NCBI GenBank assembly: GCA_965230665.1
Contig: CBDDLM010000004.1
Span: 3,100,001-3,164,000, forward strand
Reading direction: 5' to 3'
From: JAGNRR01 sp965230665
Lineage (GTDB): Bacteria; Bacteroidota; Bacteroidia; Chitinophagales; Chitinophagaceae
Length of the DNA: 64,000 nt
Below are positions 41,861 to 50,927 of this stretch, piece after piece. Each line of letters begins with the position of its first letter. Positions within the stretch are counted from its first letter, which is position 1. A model generated the notes under the pieces. The model searched no databases, had not been told where the DNA came from, and was given only the letters and a program-made list of their open reading frames with translations. The translations under genes and the position numbers were made by a program.

Positions 41861-43685
41861 TTGTGCGCATTTTCTTAGTTGCTAAAGGGTGATAATTTGG
41901 AGCAGCTTCTTCCAGAATACGGAGTGCCATTTTTTTACCTTCATCAGTTTTTACAAGCTCCTTATATAAAGGTTCAAGGAATTTTTTTCGCCCTACAGAC
42001 TTCAAGAATTTTTCCATTGCGGGGTAGGCCTTTTCATATTTAGACGCAATGGCTTGTAAGTACCATTCGTCTGCAATCTCAAAGTTGCCGATACCGGTAA
42101 GGGCATAGCTGGCATCTAAACTATTCAATGTTTTTGTATCCATAGGTTTTGGTAATTTACGCAAGAAATAAAGCCATTCATGTGTACTCCAAGACCTCGC
42201 ATTTAGAGCTTCAGCATTTTTGGGGTTATCTAAAAATATTTTGGTTGCGTTATCAACTTTCTCAAATCGTTTTGGAAACACATAAGCTGTTTTTTTAGGA
42301 AGACCAGGTTTGAAAATCCATTCGTTAATATCAATATCCGCTTTTTGCAGATCTAAATTTTCTTCCATGTGTTTAACCGCCATGCCCGTATTCATTGGTG
42401 TAAATTTATGAGCAGCGAAATAAGCTGTTAACCATTTATCAAAAACTTCTCTTCCAACAGCTTCTTCTAAGGTTCTTAAAAATAAAGCCCCTTTATCATA
42501 AGGGATAGCCGAAAACGACTCTTCTGGGTGACGATCTTTGAGATCAACTTTCAATCGAGTATCAGCCCACTTTTCCTCTTTAAAGTCTTTTAGGTCTGCT
42601 TGTAAATCTTGGTAAGCTATTTCCCATAACATCTCGGTATAGTCTTTATCCGTAATCTCTTCCATGATTCTTTTCTCAAAATAAGACGTAAATCCTTCAT
42701 TTAACCACAGGTCATTCCAATTGGAATTTGTTACAAGGTTACCACTCCAGCTATGCGCTAATTCATGTGCGATCAAAGAGACTAAACTTTTATCTCCTGC
42801 AATTATAGTTGGTGTAGCGAAGGTCAACCTCGGGTTTTCCATACCCCCAATCGGAAAAGACGGAGGGCAAACTAAAACATCATAATTACCCCAAGGGTAA
42901 GGACCTCCTAGTTTTTCAGCCGCTGCAATCATGGAAGGAATGTCTTCTAGTTCTTTAGCACATTTTGCAAGCATAGAGGGTTCGGTATATACTCCACTGC
43001 GTTCATCAATAGCTTGATATTCAATGTCACCAGCGGCAAGAGCAATCATATAGGTTACTACGGGTAATTCCATTTCAAATTTGTAAACGCCCTCTTCGTT
43101 TTTCTGCTTAGGGTTTTTAGCACTCATAACTGCCATCATACCACTTGGTACTTTTACCGTTGCATTATAAGTAATTCTATTCGCAGGAGCATCTTGGCAT
43201 GGAACTAATGTTCTTGCATAAATGCTCTCGCATTGGGTAAATAAGTAAGGCATCTTTTTGCCAGCCGTTTGTTCTTTAGCTAACCATTGTATAGCAGTTC
43301 CTTTACCTGCGGAATAAGTAATTTCTGCGATACTATCCTTGTCAGTAATAGGTATAATCAGCGCATCGCCCATTTCGTCCACTGATTTTACTTTATATTC
43401 TACCTCTTTACCAGATACCAGTACTTTGCTTACTTCAATATCTTTAAGATCTAAGATGAGCTCGTCCGTCCCTTTGTTTTCAAATAACCACTTTGCCGTT
43501 GCGTTAATTTTCTTTTCATCAAAATTGATTTCAGCATTCCAATCAAGGTGCTTTGTTGTGGCCATATCAAAATTAGAATTGGTATGATCTTTCTCTCCTT
43601 CAGGAAAGGTGTTGTACGTTGAATCGATTGATTCGCATGAAGCGATAGCGATGATCGCTAATAAAAATAAACTAAGTTTTTTCAT
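41850..43685 (-). CDS. M1-family aminopeptidase lipoprotein (LTA4H-like)
   Basis: 611 residues. A lipoprotein signal (Ile-Ala-Ser-Cys at residue 17) anchors it in a membrane. The catalytic M1 domain has Gly-Gly-Met-Glu-Asn (substrate N-terminus binding) and His-Glu-Leu-Ala-His near residue 305, followed 18 residues later by Asn-Glu for the third zinc ligand. The C-terminal helical domain is of the leukotriene-A4-hydrolase type. It trims N-terminal residues from peptides in the periplasm or at the surface, complementing DPP11 at 21816. Confidence 0.93.
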   Translation of the reverse strand: MKKLSLFLLAIIAIASCESIDSTYNTFPEGEKDHTNSNFDMATTKHLDWNAEINFDEKKINATAKWLFENKGTDELILDLKDIEVSKVLVSGKEVEYKVKSVDEMGDALIIPITDKDSIAEITYSAGKGTAIQWLAKEQTAGKKMPYLFTQCESIYARTLVPCQDAPANRITYNATVKVPSGMMAVMSAKNPKQKNEEGVYKFEMELPVVTYMIALAAGDIEYQAIDERSGVYTEPSMLAKCAKELEDIPSMIAAAEKLGGPYPWGNYDVLVCPPSFPIGGMENPRLTFATPTIIAGDKSLVSLIAHELAHSWSGNLVTNSNWNDLWLNEGFTSYFEKRIMEEITDKDYTEMLWEIAYQDLQADLKDFKEEKWADTRLKVDLKDRHPEESFSAIPYDKGALFLRTLEEAVGREVFDKWLTAYFAAHKFTPMNTGMAVKHMEENLDLQKADIDINEWIFKPGLPKKTAYVFPKRFEKVDNATKIFLDNPKNAEALNARSWSTHEWLYFLRKLPKPMDTKTLNSLDASYALTGIGNFEIADEWYLQAIASKYEKAYPAMEKFLKSVGRKKFLEPLYKELVKTDEGKKMALRILEEAAPNYHPLATKKMRTIVK

Positions 43686-43706
43686 TGTATTGCTAAAATA
43701 CAGAGA

Positions 43707-43737
43707 CCTGCCAGCTTTTAATAAACTGACAGGCCTT
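43707..43737. terminator. Hairpin between DM13 and aminopeptidase genes
   Basis: CCTGCCAG and CTGACAGG form an 8-base stem (one mismatch on the plus strand, a G-U pair on the minus), with a T6 run after it on the plus strand. It may restrict transcription between the two minus-strand genes. Confidence 0.35.
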
Positions 43738-43751
43738 TTTTAAAAGTTATT

Positions 43752-44174
43752 TTATTGGAGAACCGCAGAGCCGAATAAGACGCTAAAATCTTCACACCAA
43801 ATTAAAACGTTGTTGTTGGTACTGACATCCGTATTCAGATCAAAAGTGTACTCAAAGTTTCCACTAACAGCTTTTAAAGCTCCTAGCGAAACGGCTGAGT
43901 TGATATTTTTTCCAGAAGAGAGGTATACTCTTAAATCTGGGCCGTTGTCGGACTGAAGATTTTCGAACTGTAAGGTGAATTCATTATCGTTTTTGTACAA
44001 TTTAACGGTTCCTGACGTAGGATGTACTTCGTTCATAAAATTACCTTGTGAAACAAGTGAGTCAGAAGATGAAGGCATAAAGCCTGTATCAATTCTGTCA
44101 GGTGTATTTTCTTTTTTACAGGAAGCTGCGGTTAGAACGACAGCAAGTAGGAGGAATGCGATTCTCGTAGTCAT
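43752..44174 (-). CDS. DM13-domain lipoprotein
   Basis: 140 residues. The signal ends in Ala-Ala-Ser-Cys-Lys-Lys-Glu. The mature part follows the DM13 pattern: Ser-Gly-Thr-Val-Lys-Leu, Leu-Gln-Phe-Glu-Asn-Leu, Asn-Gly-Pro-Asp-Leu-Arg-Val-Tyr-Leu-Ser, Leu-Gly-x-Leu-Lys, and Val-Leu-Ile-Trp-Cys-Glu-x-Phe-Ser-Val-x-Phe-Gly. The Cys before the last strand is the conserved DM13 Cys. A redox function has been proposed for DM13 domains; none has been shown for this protein. Confidence 0.88.
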   Translation of the reverse strand: MTTRIAFLLLAVVLTAASCKKENTPDRIDTGFMPSSSDSLVSQGNFMNEVHPTSGTVKLYKNDNEFTLQFENLQSDNGPDLRVYLSSGKNINSAVSLGALKAVSGNFEYTFDLNTDVSTNNNVLIWCEDFSVLFGSAVLQ

Positions 44175-44250
44175 AATTAATCAATTTCTTAATCAGACGC
44201 TAGAGGGAGGGATCAATTACAATTTTAGTTTTTTTTAAGGAATAAGATGA

Positions 44251-45738
44251 TTAGAGCGCTTTTTTCTTAGGCGCTATTTTACTGACTACGACACCTACGA
44301 CCATAGCTACTAAAAATGACGGTGCTAAGACGTCCAATTTCTCGAAATACGGGCCAACACCCTCTAAATTCTGAAAATAGAATTTAAATAATGGGACACA
44401 TAAGAAGCCTGAAATCATGGATGCAATGGCCCCTTGTTCTGTGTACCCCTTCCAAAAAAGTGACAATATAATGACAGGACAGAAGGTGGCGGCGATACCT
44501 GACCAGCCAAATATAATGGTCCAAAAAATTTGTCGGTCAGGTGATAAAATAGCCGTTGTCATAGCTAGAGCAAGCGCAATTAAAGCCATGCCTAAAGTAA
44601 CCCACCGAGATATTTTTGTTAGGTTTTCATCTTTTAAATCGGGTCTGAATATTTTTTGATAGAAATCTCTGGTAATTGCACTTGATGCAAGTACGAGTAG
44701 TGAGTCTATCGTACTCATAATAGCGGAGAGAACAATAGCTACATAGATTGCAACAAGGATATTCGGCAGAAAGTTCTCAGTTGCCACTTTCAAGACATCA
44801 GTGGCACCTGTTCCAAAAACGGCTTCAACATCTTGTCCGTTTTCCGTAAAAATTATTCTAGCTAAAATACCTATGGTAACAGCAGCAGCATCTGTAAGTA
44901 AGGTAAAAATAACGGCGACCCATTTGCCATGATCAATTTCTTTTTCGTTCTTAATAGACATGAACCGCACATAGACCTGTGGTGAACCTAAAAATCCTAG
45001 CCCTATCATTGCAAAGCCAAGCATGGTAAACACATTCATCCAAACATCTGTATGTCCTCCCCAAATATTGGTAAGTGATGGGTCTATATTTTGAAGCCCC
45101 TCAATTATTCCTTGGCCATGATTCATATTGAACCAAATGACAATAGGGAGGAGCACAAGACCAAAAAACATAAGTAGTCCCTGAAAGAAGTCTGACCAAA
45201 CAACAGCCACAAAGCCGCCTATAAAGATGTATACCAGCACGATAAGAAATCCTATGATGGCACCCCAGAAATAATTGAGCCCAAGTAATGATTCAAATGC
45301 GACACCTGTCGCATCTATTTGTGAGCTAACATAAATGATAACAAAAACGGATAATACCGAGGCAGCAATAATTCTTAAGGTATGTGTGGTACTCTTGAAA
45401 TGAGATTGTAGATAATCTGGAACAGTGATTGATTTATATTCGTCAGATTTTCGTTTAAACCTTTTGGCCATGAGCCACCACGAAATGGCTACGCCCAGTA
45501 CTTCTCCTGCTACTACCCAATAAGCAGATAAACCAGCTATTGCTCCCATGCCGGTAAGACCGATGAGCAGCCAACCACTTTCACCTGTTGCACGAGCTGA
45601 GAATGCAACAGCCCAAAAACCAAGGTTTTTTCCACCGACATAGAAGTCACTCATACTCTTGATTCGTTTAGATGCAATCCAACCAATTAAGAAAAGAATC
45701 ATTACATAAATGGCAAGAACAATAACTTTAGTGAGCAT
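44251..45738 (-). CDS. Sodium:solute symporter (SSS family, PutP-like)
   Basis: 495 residues with about 13 membrane segments. The N-terminal Asp-Phe-Tyr-Val-Gly-Gly-Lys-Asn-Leu and Ala-Thr-Gly-Glu-Ser-Gly-Trp-Leu-Leu motifs are those of PutP, the sodium/proline symporter; the long Trp-rich central region agrees. It imports a solute with sodium. Proline is the best-supported substrate by family, but SSS specificities vary. It is next to the decarboxylase of the cysteine dioxygenase pair, which could hint at a sulfur amino acid, though that is speculation. Confidence 0.88.
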   Translation of the reverse strand: MLTKVIVLAIYVMILFLIGWIASKRIKSMSDFYVGGKNLGFWAVAFSARATGESGWLLIGLTGMGAIAGLSAYWVVAGEVLGVAISWWLMAKRFKRKSDEYKSITVPDYLQSHFKSTTHTLRIIAASVLSVFVIIYVSSQIDATGVAFESLLGLNYFWGAIIGFLIVLVYIFIGGFVAVVWSDFFQGLLMFFGLVLLPIVIWFNMNHGQGIIEGLQNIDPSLTNIWGGHTDVWMNVFTMLGFAMIGLGFLGSPQVYVRFMSIKNEKEIDHGKWVAVIFTLLTDAAAVTIGILARIIFTENGQDVEAVFGTGATDVLKVATENFLPNILVAIYVAIVLSAIMSTIDSLLVLASSAITRDFYQKIFRPDLKDENLTKISRWVTLGMALIALALAMTTAILSPDRQIFWTIIFGWSGIAATFCPVIILSLFWKGYTEQGAIASMISGFLCVPLFKFYFQNLEGVGPYFEKLDVLAPSFLVAMVVGVVVSKIAPKKKAL

Positions 45739-45788
45739 ATAGTTTTTCTTTTAGATTAGAACAAGTAATCTTCTAATAGAAGGTTACC

Positions 45789-45796
45789 CAAATATA
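45789..45796 (-). promoter_or_regulatory. -7 element for the symporter gene
   Basis: TATATTTG on the minus strand (exact TAnnTTTG), 51 bases before the symporter ATG, in the gap after the decarboxylase stop. No -33 at normal spacing. Confidence 0.4.
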
Positions 45797-45833
45797 CACA
45801 ATTAGTAAAACCATTTTGTGTCTTACAAAATGA

Positions 45834-47231
45834 TCACTTATTCAGACCAGCGGATATGAATAGACTTTCGTGTTCTTCAACAAAGTTTTCTAAGGAGCTA
45901 AAGAAGTTCAGAATGTCTTCAGGGTTATTCGTAGCGTTAATAGCCACAAGGCGTATAAACTCATTATTTTCAAATGAACCATATCCTACCAGTAGTTTGG
46001 AATGCTCATAGAGTAAAGTGCAGATATCACGTGCGGGGATGCCTTTATAATTAAAACAAATAGAAATCGAATTGTCTATGCTATAATCTGTATAGTTTGG
46101 ATTTTCTCTGACATACTTGCGCGCTGTATCGGCAAGCATAAATAATTTGTCAACTATCTTTTCAAGTCCTTCTGTACCTACACTCTTCCACAGGACCCAT
46201 AGTTTTAGCGCATCATTTCTACGACCACATTGCAAAGATGTTTTACCTAAATTAAATTCGTCGTGATCAGTTTGATATAAATAACTCGCATCATTAGAAA
46301 ACGAATCTTGTAAATGCTTTTTATCTTTTACAACTATCAGTGAGCAACCTAAGGGAGTACCTAACATTTTATGGGCATTAAAACTAAAGGAGTCCACTTG
46401 CTCTATACCTTCAATGAGGTGTTTATATTTTTTACTAAACAATACTGAACCACAATAAGCCCCATCTACGTGAAGCCATATAGAAAACTCTTTAGCTATT
46501 TTGTTGAGCTCAACTAAATCATCAAATGCTCCCAAAACGGTTGTTCCAGCAGTTGCGTTAATCAATATAGGGTGTAAGCCATTAGAGATGTCATCTTGAA
46601 TAGCTTGCCGAAGTTCTTCGGGACGCATTCTGCCTTGATTGTCAGTTGTAATTTTTCTTACATGATCTCTTCCTATGCCAGCAAAGGCAGCATTTTTGGG
46701 TGTGCTATAATGAGATTCTACAGAAGTGTATACTGTCATTTTGTGTTGAACTCCTTCAAAACGAATTTTATGATTAAAGGCATCGCGAGCCATCAACATA
46801 CTCATGAAATTGGTCATAGAACCTCCAGGGGCAAGAGTCCCATCGGCATTTTCATCCCAGCCAATTATATTACAAACCTCCCGAAGGACCACTTTTTCAA
46901 CACCTACTTGAGGCCCAGCCGCTTTATAGGTATACATGCTGTTATTCAACATAACAGAAAGTAAATCACCTAAAATAGCTTTTGCCTGTCTGCCACCGAA
47001 TAATTGATTAAAAAATGCAGGAGTTCCAGTGCGAGGCGTAGTAAAAACTAAGTCTTTCAATGATTGCTCTAGTTGCTCTGCACTAATTCCTTTTTGTTGT
47101 AGTTTTAAGTCTAAGCGATCATATAACTGCTCTGAGGGGACATGTTCAGCTACAGGGTGCAGCTTCTCGTCAGCTAATAATTCCGTGATTAATCTATTAA
47201 AAACTTCTAGACTCTTTTCTATTTCTCCCAA
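45834..47231 (-). CDS. PLP-dependent group II decarboxylase (CSAD/GAD type)
   Basis: 465 residues. PLP-site elements: His174 in Ser-His-Tyr-Ser, Ala-Thr-Ala-Gly-Thr-Thr, Asp256 in His-Val-Asp-Gly-Ala-Tyr, and Schiff-base Lys288 in Asn-Ala-His-Lys-Met-Leu-Gly. The Phe-Phe-Asn-Gln-Leu-Phe start (73-78) and Leu-Gln-Cys-Gly-Arg-Arg-x-Asp (333-340) belong to the glutamate/cysteine-sulfinate/aspartate decarboxylase clade. A divergently oriented cysteine dioxygenase makes cysteine sulfinate decarboxylation to hypotaurine the likely reaction. Glutamate or aspartate decarboxylation cannot be excluded from sequence. Confidence 0.85.
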   Translation of the reverse strand: MGEIEKSLEVFNRLITELLADEKLHPVAEHVPSEQLYDRLDLKLQQKGISAEQLEQSLKDLVFTTPRTGTPAFFNQLFGGRQAKAILGDLLSVMLNNSMYTYKAAGPQVGVEKVVLREVCNIIGWDENADGTLAPGGSMTNFMSMLMARDAFNHKIRFEGVQHKMTVYTSVESHYSTPKNAAFAGIGRDHVRKITTDNQGRMRPEELRQAIQDDISNGLHPILINATAGTTVLGAFDDLVELNKIAKEFSIWLHVDGAYCGSVLFSKKYKHLIEGIEQVDSFSFNAHKMLGTPLGCSLIVVKDKKHLQDSFSNDASYLYQTDHDEFNLGKTSLQCGRRNDALKLWVLWKSVGTEGLEKIVDKLFMLADTARKYVRENPNYTDYSIDNSISICFNYKGIPARDICTLLYEHSKLLVGYGSFENNEFIRLVAINATNNPEDILNFFSSLENFVEEHESLFISAGLNK

Positions 47232-47391
47232 ACCCTAATTTGTGTAAAAGTGCCATTTTTTTACTGTTTTGGCGTCATTTTTAACCATTTTTAACTCAAA
47301 AAGCACTAAAATCAACGAAAACGACTTTTGGTTAACGTACAACTAACCATGTGTATTGCCAGCTTGTTGTAACTTAGTGGAACCTTAAGTT

Positions 47392-47922
47392 ATGGATGAT
47401 ATTGATAGTTTAGACGACCTGATTAATGAATTAAATAGGGCTGATAAACAAGCCATACCAAGTATTCTCAAACGATTGCAGTTACAAAAAGAAGACTTTC
47501 AAAAGTTTGCCTCCTGGTGTGAAGAAGGTTATACAAGAAACTGTGTTCACCGGACGCAAAGCTATGAACTCATCTTGCTTTGCTGGTCAGAGAATTGTGT
47601 TACACCTATTCATGATCATGGGGGGCAGGATTGTTGGGTATATCAAATTTCTGGAGAACTAACCGAAAAAAGGTTTATTAAAGATGACTCAGGAGCATTA
47701 ATACAAACAGGAAGTAACACCTTGACTCCTGGAGCTATTACGTATATGGAAGATAAAATGGGGTATCATCAATTAGGAAATGAAAAGAACGAACTAGGGT
47801 ATACTTTACATTTATACGCTTCACCAATTAATGAATGCGGTGTGTTTAATGAAGAAACACAATCTTTCGAGACTCGAGAAATGAATTATGATACATGCCC
47901 TGAGGAATTAATCGGTATTTAA
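47392..47922 (+). CDS. Cysteine dioxygenase
   Basis: 176 residues, cupin fold. The iron ligands are His74 and His76 (Ile-His-Asp-His) and His126 (Gly-Tyr-His). Cys81, five residues after His76, matches the human Cys93 of the Cys-Tyr cofactor, with Tyr142 in Leu-Tyr-Ala-Ser-Pro as its partner. Arg49 in Tyr-Thr-Arg-Asn corresponds to the substrate carboxylate Arg. It oxidises cysteine to cysteine sulfinate. It is divergent from the decarboxylase across a 160-base gap that holds no exact -33/-7 promoter. The complete Cys/Tyr pair is notable because many bacterial enzymes lack the Cys. Its stop overlaps the convergent VOC gene by four bases. Confidence 0.9.
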   Translation: MDDIDSLDDLINELNRADKQAIPSILKRLQLQKEDFQKFASWCEEGYTRNCVHRTQSYELILLCWSENCVTPIHDHGGQDCWVYQISGELTEKRFIKDDSGALIQTGSNTLTPGAITYMEDKMGYHQLGNEKNELGYTLHLYASPINECGVFNEETQSFETREMNYDTCPEELIGI

Positions 47923-48323
47923 CGCTTGGTAGGTTCTATTAAATCCCATAGATTTCCATAAAGATCTTTAAATACAGCAACTGTGCCATAATCAAACTCG
48001 CTTCGTTCTCTGACAATTTCAATATTATGTTTTTTTAGGTTGAAATAGTCTTCTTCGAAATTATCTGTATGAAGAAATAAAAAAACTCGTCCTCCTGTTT
48101 GATTACCTATAGCTGCCACCTGTCTTTTATTTTTAGCTTTTGCTAAGAGTATAGTACAATTTGCTTGTGGGCCAGGTGGTGCGATAACAACCCAACGTTT
48201 GTTTTCTTTAGGTAATGGAGTATCCTCTATTAAACTAAAATTTAATTTTTGAGTATAAAAAGCAATTGCTTCATCATAATCTTTTACAACAATTGCTATT
48301 TGGGCTATTTTTTGTATCGACAT
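47919..48323 (-). CDS. VOC/glyoxalase-family protein
   Basis: 134 residues with the two beta-alpha-beta-beta-beta units of the vicinal oxygen chelate fold: Ile-Ala-Ile-Val-Val-Lys-Asp-Tyr-Asp-Glu-Ala-Ile-Ala-Phe-Tyr at the start and Ala-Val-Phe-Lys-Asp-Leu-Tyr-Gly-Asn-Leu-Trp-Asp-Leu-Ile-Glu at the end. The final Glu is a usual metal ligand. Family members include glyoxalases, dioxygenases and resistance proteins; the substrate is unknown. Confidence 0.88.
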   Translation of the reverse strand: MSIQKIAQIAIVVKDYDEAIAFYTQKLNFSLIEDTPLPKENKRWVVIAPPGPQANCTILLAKAKNKRQVAAIGNQTGGRVFLFLHTDNFEEDYFNLKKHNIEIVRERSEFDYGTVAVFKDLYGNLWDLIEPTKR

Positions 48324-48328
48324 ATCAA

Positions 48329-50851
48329 CTAGAATTCAAATTTTAAACTTCCAAATATTCCAAAGCGTTTATTAGAAGAATCGTTTACTCTACTTACGGG
48401 AAGTACTCGCCATACGAAGTCAATTCTTAGCAATCTAAAAATATTTTCAAGTCCTGTTCCTAGTTCTAAATAAGGAGCTGCAGATAATGTTTGGAAACCA
48501 AATTCATTATTTAGGTTAAGAGTCTGGTTTGCTTGTGACAAACCACCGTAAACACCTTTCGCATTCCAAAAGGTTCGAATCTTTGTTTTTCGGACAAGTG
48601 GAATATATTTAAAAACAAATGAGCCAAGAGAGTGCTCTAACATTACACCAGCATATGCATCGCTAATATATTCGAAGCGGTTCATCATATTGAACGTCCT
48701 AGCATTATAGTAATGAAATTCATTACCTGGATGAATCGCTAGGGCAGTATAAGGTACAGTGCCGAATACCTTACCTGCAAAAACATTGTAATACATTTTA
48801 CCCAAGCTACCCATAGGTTGGTTATCCGCAATAGTTAATCCTAGTTTTAGGTAACTGACATCACTTTCAAATACGTTTTTTAATCCTAAACCTGTATATA
48901 ATCTTATGGCAGGGTACTTTGTGCCTAAGCTTGTTCTGAGATAATTGCCCTCTACAAATTTTTCTAAATATGCAAAACGAAGCTCTAAGCCAAGTTCGCT
49001 TGTAGTTAAATCATCGCTTGGTACCCCATTGGCATCTGAGAAAATATTACTTATTGGTAATGGAGTATATGGGGTGGTTTTTTTTCGTTCAAAGCTAAGT
49101 AGCTGAGAAAAACCGTTATGGGTTTCATTGTAAAATTCTCCGCGCTTACTATCAATAAAAAGTAGTTTCCAAGGAACCCAGCTTTTTCTTCCAATTGTGC
49201 TAAAAGCATTATCTATACTTCCAGCTCCATTGTCATAAAAGCTAACCGTATTGTCAACATCCCTTTTATAAGATAAGTAGATGTACCGCCTAGGTTTTCG
49301 ATCGAGCAACCAGAGTAAGTTTGCATTATATTTGAATCGGTTATCCTCTGTGCCATAGGCTATATAGCCATTTATATAGGCATTTTTAAAGAGCTTAGGT
49401 GTTGTGCCTAGGTTTAGTCTATAACGATTACCCTCGATAATATTTCGTGAGTATAGGTTGTAAATCGATCCAATCTCTATAGGCCCAACTTCTTTGATGC
49501 CCGTGCTGAGAAAGTAGATGATGTTATAATATTTATTATACACTGGCAGCGATTGAATGGTATCGATCATTTTGTAAATCGCTTTTTCGTTCTTGCTCAG
49601 AACTGTATGTCTCTTGCGGTTCCAAAATGCTTCATCCTGATCTGCAGCTCCTTCTAAAACGATTAGGTCTTGTTTATTTTTTTTATCATTGATTACCTTG
49701 CTGATATCTTCATCATCTACAATGATATCTCTATAGGTTGTTGTTTTCCTTCCTATCATACCAGCGGCCCTAGCTATTTTAGTAGGAATGAAATCTACAA
49801 AGAACTTATCCTTTATAAGGAACCAACCAGCTTCCTCTTTCTTTTCAAATTCTTGTACAACACTTACTTTGTCTACCCAATTTACTTGTTGTCTTTCGGA
49901 CACTTCCATACTTACTTTCTGAACAGCATAATCTTTACTATGAATCATAATATCTCCTCGGAATGTTCTTTCACCCTTACGTTTAGGAGTAAATAATACT
50001 TTGTAATACCGATCAAATCCCATCTTGACTGTATCAACAATGGTATACTTATAAAACAATGGGGCTGTATTGCTTATTGGGCTAACATAGCGAAGATCAA
50101 AAATAGGAATGGTGTTATCATAGATATTAATGTTCTGATACATACTTCCTAAGAATTTTGATACACTTTCGTTTTTATAGCCACTTATTTTGGTGCCTTT
50201 GATGAACTCTCTGCTCTTCTTGGGACTTTGTTGGAAGTAGTAATCAGAAATTGTTTCAGTAAGAAAAAGAGGTAAAAAAGGTTTTTCTTCTGACGTGGAA
50301 TCTATAAAGTCTTTCATAAAACTAAACTCCTTAAGAAAACCTTTTCCAGAAAAGGTCCTTTTAGGGATTTTGGTGATGTCCAATTCAAGTTTGTTGTATA
50401 CTTCGTATTTATAATTATCCGCTTTGTTTTGGTCGTTGTTCGGTTTGTTGGCAATGACCTTTTTAATTAGTGTTAGGGCTAAATTTGGGTCGTATTGGAT
50501 AACAAGTTTTTTGATCTGTTTATTACTTCGGACTAACTCTATTTTGATTTTTAAATAAGTGCTGTTTGTATCAAGAAACAAGACCGTGGTAGTATATCCA
50601 GGGATACTTGCTCTCAAAGAATCTGATGGCCAATTGCTTAGATTAAATTTGAATTTCCCCTCTAGACTAGATCGCATGCCAATAGTCGTACCTAAGAACG
50701 TAATATTCACAAAGGGAAGTTTTTCTGCCGTAGATGGATCTACAACAACTCCTTCCAGCGTAATATTTTTCTTTTGTGCATAGCCTGTAGATGCCATAAA
50801 CAAAAGAACACAGGCTAAGCCTATACCATAAAAAAAGCGAAGTAGTAGCAT
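48329..50851 (-). CDS. DUF5686 outer-membrane-type protein with carboxypeptidase-like domain
   Basis: 840 residues from the ATG at 50851. A TTG at 50881 would lie on top of the promoter, so the shorter start is chosen. A signal peptide ends near Tyr-Ala-Gln (residue 25). Residues 30-115 form a carboxypeptidase-D-regulatory-like beta-sandwich (Leu-Glu-Gly-Val-Val-Val-Asp, Leu-Pro-Phe-Val-Asn-Ile). The remainder, with Tyr-Lys-Tyr-Glu-Val-Tyr-Asn-Lys-Leu-Glu-Leu and a long beta-rich C-terminus ending in Phe-Glu-Phe, matches DUF5686, which looks like an outer-membrane barrel. Function unknown. No plug domain is seen, so it is not a TonB-dependent receptor. Confidence 0.85.
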   Translation of the reverse strand: MLLLRFFYGIGLACVLLFMASTGYAQKKNITLEGVVVDPSTAEKLPFVNITFLGTTIGMRSSLEGKFKFNLSNWPSDSLRASIPGYTTTVLFLDTNSTYLKIKIELVRSNKQIKKLVIQYDPNLALTLIKKVIANKPNNDQNKADNYKYEVYNKLELDITKIPKRTFSGKGFLKEFSFMKDFIDSTSEEKPFLPLFLTETISDYYFQQSPKKSREFIKGTKISGYKNESVSKFLGSMYQNINIYDNTIPIFDLRYVSPISNTAPLFYKYTIVDTVKMGFDRYYKVLFTPKRKGERTFRGDIMIHSKDYAVQKVSMEVSERQQVNWVDKVSVVQEFEKKEEAGWFLIKDKFFVDFIPTKIARAAGMIGRKTTTYRDIIVDDEDISKVINDKKNKQDLIVLEGAADQDEAFWNRKRHTVLSKNEKAIYKMIDTIQSLPVYNKYYNIIYFLSTGIKEVGPIEIGSIYNLYSRNIIEGNRYRLNLGTTPKLFKNAYINGYIAYGTEDNRFKYNANLLWLLDRKPRRYIYLSYKRDVDNTVSFYDNGAGSIDNAFSTIGRKSWVPWKLLFIDSKRGEFYNETHNGFSQLLSFERKKTTPYTPLPISNIFSDANGVPSDDLTTSELGLELRFAYLEKFVEGNYLRTSLGTKYPAIRLYTGLGLKNVFESDVSYLKLGLTIADNQPMGSLGKMYYNVFAGKVFGTVPYTALAIHPGNEFHYYNARTFNMMNRFEYISDAYAGVMLEHSLGSFVFKYIPLVRKTKIRTFWNAKGVYGGLSQANQTLNLNNEFGFQTLSAAPYLELGTGLENIFRLLRIDFVWRVLPVSRVNDSSNKRFGIFGSLKFEF

Positions 50852-50863
50852 TCTTTCTCTCGT

Positions 50864-50891
50864 TAAAGATAAGGATATCAACGCGATTCAA
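50864..50891 (-). promoter_or_regulatory. Promoter of the DUF5686 gene
   Basis: On the minus strand TTG (50891-50889), 17 bases, then TATCTTTA (50871-50864, one mismatch to TAnnTTTG). It overlaps the TTG at 50881 and so supports the ATG at 50851 as start. Confidence 0.5.
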
Positions 50892-50927
50892 GTTCGCCTA
50901 CATTCACCTATTATTTAGGTATTGTGG

